A DNA stretch of 32,612 bases, taken from contig JANJTX010000182.1 of NCBI GenBank assembly GCA_024710875.1, forward strand, positions 1-32,612. Reading direction: 5' to 3'. The DNA is from Anaerolineales bacterium (GTDB lineage: Bacteria > Chloroflexota > Anaerolineae > Anaerolineales > UBA11579). This document shows positions 22,846 through 30,369 of the stretch, piece after piece. The notes under the pieces are model-generated. The model did no database searches and was not told where the DNA came from. It saw only the letters and a program-made list of their open reading frames with translations. A program made the position numbers and the translations under genes. The stretch's first letter is position 1. Each line of letters starts with the position of its first letter.

Positions 22846-22875
22846 TTGGGCAGATCTCCGGCCCTAAGGTAAAAT
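22846..22875 (+). promoter_or_regulatory. Promoter for leaderless ettA
   Basis: TTGGGC (22846-22851), 18-nt spacer, TAAAAT (22870-22875), then exactly 6 nt (CTACGC) to the ATG at 22882, so the mRNA is predicted to start at the start codon. No Shine-Dalgarno. Confidence 0.55.
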
Positions 22876-22881
22876 CTACGC

Positions 22882-24552
22882 ATGAACGATACCAAAGTCA
22901 TCTATTCCATGTCCCGCGTCGGGCGCATCTACCCACCGGACAAACAGGTCCTGCGGGACATCTCCCTGGGCTTCTACTATGGGGCCAAGATCGGCGTACT
23001 GGGCCTGAACGGGTCCGGCAAATCCACCCTGCTGCGCATTATGGCCGGGTTGGACCCGGATTATGTCGGCGAAATTTCTGCCACCAAGGGCTATTCCATC
23101 GGCTACCTGGAGCAGGAACCCCAATTGGATGAAAGCAAAACAGTTCAGGAAATCGTGCAGGAAGCGGTAGCGCCGACCCTGGCGCTGCTCGCCCGTTTCG
23201 AAGAAGTTAACGCCGAGTTTGCCAACCCGGATGCAGACTTTGACAGCCTGATTGCCGAGCAAACCCGTCTGCAGGAAGAGATCGATCGCCTGGACGCCTG
23301 GAACCTCGACAACCACCTTGAAATCGCCATGGATGCCCTGCGCTGCCCCCCACCCGATGCGCCAATCAAAATACTATCCGGCGGTGAGCGCCGCCGGGTG
23401 GCGCTCACGCGCCTGATGCTCACCGAGCCGGACATTCTGTTGCTGGATGAGCCCACGAATCATCTGGATGCCGAATCAGTTGCCTGGCTCGAGCGCCATC
23501 TGCAACAGTACAAAGGCACCGTGATAGCCGTGACCCATGACCGCTATTTTCTAGACAATGTCGCCGGCTGGATTCTCGAGCTGGACCGCGGGTACGGCAT
23601 CCCGTGGAAGGGCAACTACTCGTCCTGGTTGGAACAGAAGAGCACCCGCCTGTCGCAAGAAGAAAAGTCCGAGAGCCGTCGGCAGAAGACGCTCGAGCGC
23701 GAACTGGAATGGATCCGCATGTCTCCCAAGGCCCGCCAGACCAAAGGCAAGGCCCGCATCACGGCCTACGAGCGCCTGCTCAGCCAGGAGTATGAAGCCC
23801 GCCGCGAGAACCTGGAAATCTATATCCCTTCCGGGCCGCGGCTGGGGGACATCGCCATCGAACTGGTCGATGTGAGCAAAGCCTACGGTGAGCGAGCCCT
23901 GATCGATGGACTGACTCTCAGCATCCCGCCCGGCAGTATCCTGGGCATTATCGGGCCCAACGGTGCCGGCAAGACCACGCTGTTGAAACTCATCACCGGG
24001 CTTGAGACCCCCGACACCGGGCAGGTAACGATTGGCGAAACCGTCCAGCTCGCCTATGTCGACCAGTATCGGAAACTTGAGCCAGACAAGAATGTCTGGG
24101 AGATCATCTCCGGGGGGGCTGACACGCTCACATTGGGCGAGCGCAAAATCAACTCGCGCGCCTTCGTGGCTTCCTTTAACTTCCTGGGATCGGACCAGCA
24201 AAAGATGGTGAAAAATCTCTCCGGCGGGGAGCGCAATCGGGTTCACCTGGCCCGCACGCTGACCGAAGGTGCCAACCTGATCATCCTGGATGAACCCACC
24301 AATGATCTGGACGTCAACACCCTGCGGGCGCTGGAAGAAGCATTGGAGAACTTCGCTGGCTGTGCGGTGGTTGTCAGCCATGACCGCTGGTTTCTGGATC
24401 GCATTGCCACTCATATCCTGGCCTTTACCGATGAGGGCCAGACTGAATTCTTCCACGGCAATTGGTCGGATTACGACGAAGATCGTCGCAAGCGACTGGG
24501 TCAGGCCGCCGAGCAACCCCACCGAATGAAATACCGGGCCATCAAGCGCTGA
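22882..24552 (+). CDS. ettA: Energy-dependent translational throttle protein EttA (ABC-F ATPase)
   Basis: Soluble ABC-F protein of 556 aa (E. coli EttA has 555) that binds the ribosomal E site and gates the first elongation steps according to the ATP/ADP ratio. Two ABC cassettes are complete: Walker A GLNGSGKST (residues 41-49) and GPNGAGKTT, signatures LSGGERRRVALTRLM and LSGGERNRVHLARTL, and Walker B LLLDEPTNHLDAES and IILDEPTNDLD. The inter-domain linker and arm segment (SRQEK-like charged helix, then WIRMSPKARQTKGKARI) is characteristic of EttA rather than Uup or drug-resistance ABC-F proteins. Start ATG 22882 sits 6 nt after a -10 box. The AOR-family gene follows after 19 nt. Confidence 0.94.
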   Translation: MNDTKVIYSMSRVGRIYPPDKQVLRDISLGFYYGAKIGVLGLNGSGKSTLLRIMAGLDPDYVGEISATKGYSIGYLEQEPQLDESKTVQEIVQEAVAPTLALLARFEEVNAEFANPDADFDSLIAEQTRLQEEIDRLDAWNLDNHLEIAMDALRCPPPDAPIKILSGGERRRVALTRLMLTEPDILLLDEPTNHLDAESVAWLERHLQQYKGTVIAVTHDRYFLDNVAGWILELDRGYGIPWKGNYSSWLEQKSTRLSQEEKSESRRQKTLERELEWIRMSPKARQTKGKARITAYERLLSQEYEARRENLEIYIPSGPRLGDIAIELVDVSKAYGERALIDGLTLSIPPGSILGIIGPNGAGKTTLLKLITGLETPDTGQVTIGETVQLAYVDQYRKLEPDKNVWEIISGGADTLTLGERKINSRAFVASFNFLGSDQQKMVKNLSGGERNRVHLARTLTEGANLIILDEPTNDLDVNTLRALEEALENFAGCAVVVSHDRWFLDRIATHILAFTDEGQTEFFHGNWSDYDEDRRKRLGQAAEQPHRMKYRAIKR

Positions 24553-24571
24553 CCCCCACCGCGAGGCTGCC

Positions 24572-26263
24572 ATGAACATTCTGCGCATCAACCTGTCCGC
24601 CCGCCAGAGCCAGATTGAGCCCCCCCCGGCCAGCTGGAATCACCTGGGGGGGCGCGGCTTGCTGGCCCGCATCCTGTTGGACGAAGTCCCCGCCACCTGC
24701 GATCCGCTCGGCCCCGAAAACAAGTTGGTGTTCGCCCCGGGCCTCCTGGTCGGCCACATGCTGTCCAGCTGCGACCGCATCTCGGTCGGCGCAAAAAGCC
24801 CGCTGACCGGCGGGATCAAGGAGTCGAATGCCGGGGGGCGCACCGGGCTGCAACTCACCCATCTGGGGCTCAAAGCCCTGATTGTTGAAGGGCAACTGGA
24901 CAGCTGGTCGGTGCTGCATCTCTCCCCGGACGGCGTGCGCTTTGACCCGGCCGATGACCTGCTCGGCCTGGGGGTGTACGCCGCCGCCCCACAGCTGCTG
25001 GCGCGCTACGGCGACAAGGTCGCCATCGCCCTGATCGGCCCCGGGGGGGAACAATGCCTGCTGGCGGCCGGTATTCAGAATATCGATAAGGATCGCGTCC
25101 CGGCGCGCATCAATGCCCGCGGCGGGATTGGGGCGGTCATGGGGTCCAAGCGCATTAAGGCGATTGTGATCGATGCCAGTGCTGGCCAGAAGCCTCCGAT
25201 TGCCGACATGGACGCCTTTCGAACGGCCCAGAAAATTTTCAATCAGTCGCTGCTGGCCCAACCCCAGACCAAGTCCTATGCCGACTACGGCACGGCGGCC
25301 ATGACCATGATGTGCAACCACTACGGCGCCCTGCCGACCCGCAACTTCTCGGCTGGCCGGTTTGAAGGCGCCGAAAAGATCAGCGGCGAGACGTTGCGCG
25401 ACGAATTGCTGCGACGCGGCGGCCAGAGCAACACCACCCATGCCTGCATGGCCGGGTGCACCATCCGCTGCTCGAACGTCTATGGGGGCGAAGACGGGAA
25501 AGAAATCGTGTCCCCCCTGGAATATGAGACCATTGGCCTGATGGGTTCAAATCTGGGCATTGACAGTCTGGATACGATTGCCCGCATGAATGCCATCGTC
25601 AATGACCTGGGGTTGGATTCTATCGAGATCGGCGCCGCCCTGGGTGTGGCGGCCGAAGCCGGCCTGCTGACTTATGGGGACGACCAGCGCGCCCTGGCCC
25701 TGTGCGAAGAAATCCGCACCGGCACCGCATTGGGGCGTCTGCTCGGCAATGGTGCCACCACCACCGGCCGGGAGCTGGGAGTGGCGCGTATTCCGGCGGT
25801 GAAGGGCCAGGCGATTTCCGCCTACGACCCGCGCGCCATCAAGGGCACCGGGGTAACCTACGCCACCTCACCCCAGGGGGCGGACCACACCGCCGGCCTG
25901 ACCATCCGGGCCCAGGTGGACCACCTGGATCCGGCCGGTCAGGCGGAGCTGTCACGCAAGGCGCAGGTCAATATGGCCGGCTATGACACTTTGGGAGCCT
26001 GCATCTTTGCTGGATTCGGCTTTGCCGCCTCACCCGAATCAATCCGCGACCTGCTAAATGCCCGGTATGGCTGGCAGGTAGACACCGCCATTTTGCAGAC
26101 GCTGGGGGAAGAAACCCTTAAGGCGGAAGTGGAATTCAATCGCCGGGCCGGTTTCACTGCCCAGGATGATCGTCTGCCCGAGTGGCTGCTGCGTGAGCCC
26201 CTGCCGCCCCACAACGCCGTGTTTGACGTCCCGGACGATGACCTGGACGCCCTCTTCGCCTGA
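24572..26263 (+). CDS. Aldehyde ferredoxin oxidoreductase-family tungsten/molybdenum enzyme
   Basis: A 563-aa protein of the AOR family, whose members use a bis-pterin tungsten (or molybdenum) cofactor and a 4Fe-4S cluster to oxidise aldehydes or reduce acids with ferredoxin. The N-terminal cofactor domain shows NHLGGRGLLARIL, VGAKSPLTGGIKESNAGGRTG and INARGGIGAVMGSKRIKAI. The cluster region has C292, C296 and C300 (ACMAGCTIRC), and a fourth Cys is in DTLGACIFAGFGF. The CX3CX3C spacing differs from the CX2CX3C of Pyrococcus AOR. The protein is somewhat shorter than the usual 600 or so residues, but start and end look complete. No pterin-cofactor gene or ferredoxin is adjacent. It may share a transcript with ettA and the pab genes. 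Confidence 0.9.
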   Translation: MNILRINLSARQSQIEPPPASWNHLGGRGLLARILLDEVPATCDPLGPENKLVFAPGLLVGHMLSSCDRISVGAKSPLTGGIKESNAGGRTGLQLTHLGLKALIVEGQLDSWSVLHLSPDGVRFDPADDLLGLGVYAAAPQLLARYGDKVAIALIGPGGEQCLLAAGIQNIDKDRVPARINARGGIGAVMGSKRIKAIVIDASAGQKPPIADMDAFRTAQKIFNQSLLAQPQTKSYADYGTAAMTMMCNHYGALPTRNFSAGRFEGAEKISGETLRDELLRRGGQSNTTHACMAGCTIRCSNVYGGEDGKEIVSPLEYETIGLMGSNLGIDSLDTIARMNAIVNDLGLDSIEIGAALGVAAEAGLLTYGDDQRALALCEEIRTGTALGRLLGNGATTTGRELGVARIPAVKGQAISAYDPRAIKGTGVTYATSPQGADHTAGLTIRAQVDHLDPAGQAELSRKAQVNMAGYDTLGACIFAGFGFAASPESIRDLLNARYGWQVDTAILQTLGEETLKAEVEFNRRAGFTAQDDRLPEWLLREPLPPHNAVFDVPDDDLDALFA

Positions 26264-26290
26264 CCGCGCCCGCCACCGGGAGTCCCTGCA

Positions 26291-27685
26291 TTGGATGAGT
26301 TGACCGTCCGGGAGTTTGCCTACCAGGAGCCGCTGGCGGTCTTTGCCCGCTTTCAGCACGAGCCGCTGGCGCTCTTTCTGGATAGTGCGCAGGGTGATGA
26401 GCAACTCGGACGCTATTCCTTTATCGCCCGTCAGCCGTTTCAGGTGCTCAGCAGTCGCACTGGTCAGGTCTCACTGGGCGAACGCACCTGGGCAGACAAT
26501 CCCTTCGATGTTCTGGCGCGTGAACTGGCCCGCTTTCCACTCGACTCCCGGGCCGAGCTGCCCGGTTTTCAAACCGGGGTGGCCGGCTACTTTGGCTACG
26601 AATTGGGGCAGCACCTCGAGCATTTGCCCCGGGCACCCCGGCCCGGGCCGGCCTTCCCTGACCTGCTTCTGGGGTTCTACGACTGTGTGCTGGGTTTTGA
26701 TACGCAGGCGCGCCGCAGCTGGGTTGTCTCGTCCGGTTGGCCAGAAGCCACACCCGCCCGGCGGCGGGCGCGGGCCGCACGGCGGGCCGCGCAATTCCTG
26801 GGAGAGCTGCTTCCACCCTTTGAGCTCCCGCCCGCCGAAATGCCCCCGGCCATCTCAGCGCAATCCAACTTCAGCGCGGCCGAATACCAGGCAGCCGTCC
26901 AGCGCGTGATTGAGTACATCCTTGCCGGGGACATCTTTCAGGCCAATCTATCGCAACGCTTTGTGGCCCAATTGCACTCCAGCGATACGCCCTTTGCGTT
27001 GTACCGGCGGCTCCGACATATCAACCCGGCGCCCTTTGCAGGCTACTTTAATGGCGGAGAGACGGTCCTGGCCTCGGCTTCACCGGAACGCTTCCTGCAA
27101 ATCCAGGATGGCCTGGTCGAGACCCGACCGATTAAGGGGACCCGGCCCCGCGACCCCGATCCGGCGCGCGACCGTGAACTGGCTGCCAGCCTGCTGGCCA
27201 GTGCCAAGGATCGGGCCGAGAATACGATGATCGTCGACCTGCTGCGCAATGACCTCTCGCGGGTGTGCCAGCCGCACAGTGTCACGGTCCCGGAACTGTG
27301 CACGCTGGAGAGTTTTGCCAGTGTCCATCACCTGGTCTCGACAGTCACGGGGCGACTGCAACCAGATTGCACGGCGATCGACCTGCTCAAGGCGGCCTTT
27401 CCAGGCGGCTCCGTCACCGGCGCGCCAAAAATTCGGGCCATGCAAATCATCACCGAACTGGAACAAACCCCGCGCGGACCCTACTGTGGAGCGCTGGGCT
27501 ACCTGAATTTCAGCGGAGATATGGATTTGAATATCCTGATTCGCACATTGGCGGTCCACAATGGTTCGGCCCACTTCCAGGCCGGGGGTGGAATTGTGGC
27601 TGACTCGGACCCTGCCGGCGAATATACCGAAACCTTACACAAGGCGCGCCTGCTGCTGGTGGCCCTCAACGCGGAACGCGCCTGA
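26291..27685 (+). CDS. pabB: Aminodeoxychorismate synthase component I
   Basis: With PabA it converts chorismate and glutamine-derived ammonia to 4-amino-4-deoxychorismate for folate synthesis; 464 aa. The chorismate-binding domain (about 190-460) contains QANLSQRF, ASASPERFL, the diagnostic VETRPIKGTRPRDP, AENTMIVDLLRNDLSRVC, PGGSVTGAPKIRAM and GGGIVADSDPAGEYTET. The lysine of PIKGT (K282) marks PabB; anthranilate synthase TrpE normally has Ala there. The N-terminal domain contains the inhibitor/tryptophan-site-like region with RYSFIARQPF. The start is TTG at 26291, 8 nt after GGGAG, with no ATG in suitable position. pabA begins 1 nt after the stop. Confidence 0.93.
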   Translation: MDELTVREFAYQEPLAVFARFQHEPLALFLDSAQGDEQLGRYSFIARQPFQVLSSRTGQVSLGERTWADNPFDVLARELARFPLDSRAELPGFQTGVAGYFGYELGQHLEHLPRAPRPGPAFPDLLLGFYDCVLGFDTQARRSWVVSSGWPEATPARRRARAARRAAQFLGELLPPFELPPAEMPPAISAQSNFSAAEYQAAVQRVIEYILAGDIFQANLSQRFVAQLHSSDTPFALYRRLRHINPAPFAGYFNGGETVLASASPERFLQIQDGLVETRPIKGTRPRDPDPARDRELAASLLASAKDRAENTMIVDLLRNDLSRVCQPHSVTVPELCTLESFASVHHLVSTVTGRLQPDCTAIDLLKAAFPGGSVTGAPKIRAMQIITELEQTPRGPYCGALGYLNFSGDMDLNILIRTLAVHNGSAHFQAGGGIVADSDPAGEYTETLHKARLLLVALNAERA

Positions 27686-27686
27686 C

Positions 27687-28265
27687 ATGCAGCGGCCAAG
27701 GATTCTGGTGATTGACAACTACGACTCGTTTGTCTTCAACCTGGCGCGCTACATCACTGAACTGGGCGGCCAGGCCGAAGTCTGGCGCAACGATCAGTTC
27801 AGCCTGGGCGAGCTTGAAACCGCCCGGCCTGATGGCATCATCATTTCGCCCGGGCCCTGTACACCCGCCGAAGCCGGCCAGTCCAATGGGGTCATCACCC
27901 ACTTTGGCCCGCGGATCCCCATTCTGGGCGTGTGCCTCGGCCACCAGTGCATCGGGCAGGTCTACGGCGGCCAGGTCCAGCGCGCCGAGCAGCCCATGCA
28001 CGGCAAGGCCAGCCGGATAGAACACAATCAGCAGGGGGTGTTCGCCGGCCTGCCCAGCCCGCTGGCCGCCGGGCGCTACCATTCACTGATTGTCGCGGCG
28101 GATGGCTTACCGGATGACCTGCAAATCACCGCCAGCAGTGAAGATGGTGTGATCATGGGGCTACGCCACAAAACCCACCCGGTTTTTGGCGTGCAATTCC
28201 ACCCTGAATCCGTCCTGACGGAACACGGACACGCGCTGTTGCGGAATTTCATGGACCTGACATGA
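27687..28265 (+). CDS. pabA: Aminodeoxychorismate synthase component II (glutamine amidotransferase)
   Basis: Class I glutamine amidotransferase of 192 aa that supplies ammonia to PabB. The start region ILVIDNYDSFVFNLARYI, the SPGPCTP oxyanion segment, the nucleophile C83 in GVCLGHQ and the catalytic His/Glu in VQFHPESVLTEHG are all present, along with the RYHSLIV loop. PabA and the TrpG subunit are not separable by motif alone; the pabB and pabC neighbours decide for PabA, though it may serve both pathways. ATG 27687 follows the pabB stop by 1 nt and the gene's end overlaps pabC by 4 bp (ATGA). A longer frame upstream lies inside pabB. Confidence 0.92.
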   Translation: MQRPRILVIDNYDSFVFNLARYITELGGQAEVWRNDQFSLGELETARPDGIIISPGPCTPAEAGQSNGVITHFGPRIPILGVCLGHQCIGQVYGGQVQRAEQPMHGKASRIEHNQQGVFAGLPSPLAAGRYHSLIVAADGLPDDLQITASSEDGVIMGLRHKTHPVFGVQFHPESVLTEHGHALLRNFMDLT

Positions 28266-29086
28266 TCTACTGGAACGGCAAACTGCATCCAACCGCCGAT
28301 GTTTCGGTCAGTCCCCATGACCGCGGGCTGCTGCTCGGTGACGGCGTATTTGAAACCCTGCGCGCCCGCGCCGGCCGGATCGAGTACTGCGAGGCCCATC
28401 TGGCCCGCCTGGCCCGGGGGGCTGCCCTGCTGGGGATTCCCCTGCCGCCCGGGCTCGCTGATGCCCTGGAACACACGCTGGCCGCCAATACGCTCCAGGC
28501 AGAAAGTGCGGTCCTGCGCCTGACCCTCACCCGCGGCCCGGGCGGACGCGGATTGGAGCCGCCGGTGGCCTTCACGCCGACCGTATTGATCAGCGCCGCC
28601 CCTTACCCGGACCAGCCCTTGCCTCCGGCAACGGCTCATATTGCCGAACTGCGGCGTAATGAGCGCTCACCGCTTTCTGCCATCAAATCCCTGAATGCAC
28701 TTGACAACCAGCTCGCCCGCCAGGCGGCCCGGGCTCGCGGTCGGGATGAGGCCCTGCTGTTGAATACCCGTGATCGCCTGGCGGGCGCCAGCGCCGGCAA
28801 CCTGTTCATTGTCCTGGGCGACCAGATCATCACGCCCCCCCTGGCCGAAGGCGCCCTGCCCGGGGTTATCCGGGCAGTCCTGCTCGCGCAGGGCGCGGAA
28901 ACCGGATTGTCCTTTGTTGAGCGCCCGATATCCCCCAGCGACTTACAGCAGGCCGGCGAAGCATTTCTCACCAACAGCCTGATTGGCATCCGCCCCCTGG
29001 TGGCCTGGGATGAAGAACAAATCGGGACTGGTCAACCGGGCCCCTTCACCGGCCGCCTGCAAACCTGGCTGCGGCCGCGCGGCTAG
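28262..29086 (+). CDS. pabC: Aminodeoxychorismate lyase (class IV PLP enzyme)
   Basis: PLP enzyme of the branched-chain aminotransferase-like fold that splits aminodeoxychorismate into 4-aminobenzoate and pyruvate; 274 aa. Conserved blocks are SPHDRGLLLGDGVFETLRARAG near the N-terminus, the Schiff-base lysine K142 in AIKSLNALDNQLAR, the segment DEALLLNTRDRLAGASAGNLF and TPPLAEGALPGVIRAVLL (phosphate site). Branched-chain or D-amino-acid aminotransferase specificity cannot be excluded from motifs, but direct coupling to pabA by a 4-bp overlap makes PabC by far the best call. The stop is followed after 1 nt by the extended -10 promoter of the next gene. Confidence 0.88.
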   Translation: MIYWNGKLHPTADVSVSPHDRGLLLGDGVFETLRARAGRIEYCEAHLARLARGAALLGIPLPPGLADALEHTLAANTLQAESAVLRLTLTRGPGGRGLEPPVAFTPTVLISAAPYPDQPLPPATAHIAELRRNERSPLSAIKSLNALDNQLARQAARARGRDEALLLNTRDRLAGASAGNLFIVLGDQIITPPLAEGALPGVIRAVLLAQGAETGLSFVERPISPSDLQQAGEAFLTNSLIGIRPLVAWDEEQIGTGQPGPFTGRLQTWLRPRG

Positions 29087-29087
29087 A

Positions 29088-29096
29088 TGCTACAAT
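29088..29096 (+). promoter_or_regulatory. Extended -10 promoter for leaderless O-antigen ligase-like gene
   Basis: TGC-TACAAT, beginning 1 nt after the pabC stop, with 7 nt (TGCCGGC) to the ATG at 29104. The whole intergenic region is 17 nt and still contains a complete extended -10. Confidence 0.65.
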
Positions 29097-29103
29097 TGCC
29101 GGC

Positions 29104-30369
29104 ATGTCATCACCCACGCCCCTGCGCAACTTCCTGACCGCCAGTCTGGCGGCCCTGATGGTGTTCGCCAGCATCGAGCGCGGTTGGTGGAATTCGACCT
29201 TCTTCATTGACCTGGAACTGACCGGCCAGCACAATCTCTATCAGTTGGGGCTGAATGGCCTGCTGGTCGTAGCCGGCGGGCTGTGGCTGGGGTACACCCA
29301 GCCCCGGGCGCGCCTGCAGGCAGCTTTCCGGGACCTGGCCCCCGCCTACCCCTTTGTGCTGTTGGCTTTGGCTTCGCTGTTCTGGAGCGACTTGCCTGTT
29401 GTCTCGGCTTTCCGTTTGGCGTTTTTGGTGGCCGCGGCCGTGTTCGCTTTCTACTTGCGGGCGAATTATGGTTATGCGCAGCGACTCAGTTTTCTGGCGG
29501 GCTGGGGCCTGGTACTGATCGTTGCCAATCTGCTTTTCATCGCGCTGGCACCGGAAAACAGCATCATGTCCAATTACGCTTATGTCGGCAACTGGCGCGG
29601 GCTGTTCTGGCACAAGAACCACCTGGGGACGACCCTGGCCGTGGTTCAGCTCATCCTGGCCAGCGCGGTTCTGCAACCCGCGCGGCCGCGCGCCATTCAA
29701 GTGGGGTTGGTTGCTGCCTATGGGTTGGCCTGGCTGCTCCTTCTGCGGTCCCAATCGGCAACCGGGTTAATTGCCAGCCTGGCGGCCCACGGCGGCCTGG
29801 CGGTGGTCTGGCTGTGGCTGCGCTGGCGCACCCGCTTGCACCGCTGGCATTACTATGGGGTGGCCACATTGGGACTGATCGCTACCGGGTTGGCAGTCGG
29901 GTACCGAGAGCCGCTGTTGGCCCTCTTCAACCGCAGTCCCAGCTTAACCGGGCGTCTACCGCTCTGGCAGCACCTGATCGATGAATACGTCGCCGCACAT
30001 CCCTGGCTCGGGCATGGCTACGGCGCCTTCTGGAATCTGGCGGAACACCGACTGGCCGTTCAGGCTACGGTTGGCTGGCCCTATCCGGTCCTGATGGGCG
30101 ACAACGGGCTGATGGACATCGCCCTGCACCTCGGCCTGCTGGGGGTTTTGGTATACGCGGGTTTCATGGCCGTCTTTTTCGTGCGCGCCGGGCGGCAGCT
30201 GACGGCGACGCCCACCATGGTCGCTGCCTTCCCCCTGCTTCTGGGCGGCATCGCGCTGCTCCTGAACACTGGCTACAGCATGTTGTTTGAGACCGAGAGC
30301 CTGCTCGGAGTGCTGCTGTGGGCCTTTCTGCCCGCCCGGGAAGCGGACGGCCCGGATCCATCGGCATGA
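29104..30369 (+). CDS. O-antigen ligase/polymerase-family membrane protein (Wzy_C-like)
   Basis: A 421-aa integral membrane protein with about ten or eleven hydrophobic segments. It has the Wzy_C/WaaL-type features: a conserved segment GLFWHKNHLGTTLAVVQLI, the SLTGRLPLWQHLIDEYVAAHPWLGHGYGAFW extracytoplasmic loop and DNGLMDIALHLGLLGVLVYAGFMAVFF. Proteins of this family join or polymerise lipid-linked oligosaccharides at the outer face of the membrane. In a Chloroflexota-like host, which may be single-membraned, it more likely makes an exopolysaccharide or glycosylates proteins than LPS. ATG 29104 lies 7 nt after a -10 box. The downstream gene overlaps its stop (ATGA), so the pair is coupled. 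Confidence 0.88.
   Translation: MSSPTPLRNFLTASLAALMVFASIERGWWNSTFFIDLELTGQHNLYQLGLNGLLVVAGGLWLGYTQPRARLQAAFRDLAPAYPFVLLALASLFWSDLPVVSAFRLAFLVAAAVFAFYLRANYGYAQRLSFLAGWGLVLIVANLLFIALAPENSIMSNYAYVGNWRGLFWHKNHLGTTLAVVQLILASAVLQPARPRAIQVGLVAAYGLAWLLLLRSQSATGLIASLAAHGGLAVVWLWLRWRTRLHRWHYYGVATLGLIATGLAVGYREPLLALFNRSPSLTGRLPLWQHLIDEYVAAHPWLGHGYGAFWNLAEHRLAVQATVGWPYPVLMGDNGLMDIALHLGLLGVLVYAGFMAVFFVRAGRQLTATPTMVAAFPLLLGGIALLLNTGYSMLFETESLLGVLLWAFLPAREADGPDPSA

Noticed and set aside
26291-27685. Anthranilate synthase component I (TrpE) instead of PabB.
   Set aside because: The PIKGT lysine and the pabA-pabC neighbours point to aminodeoxychorismate synthase, and no trp gene is present.
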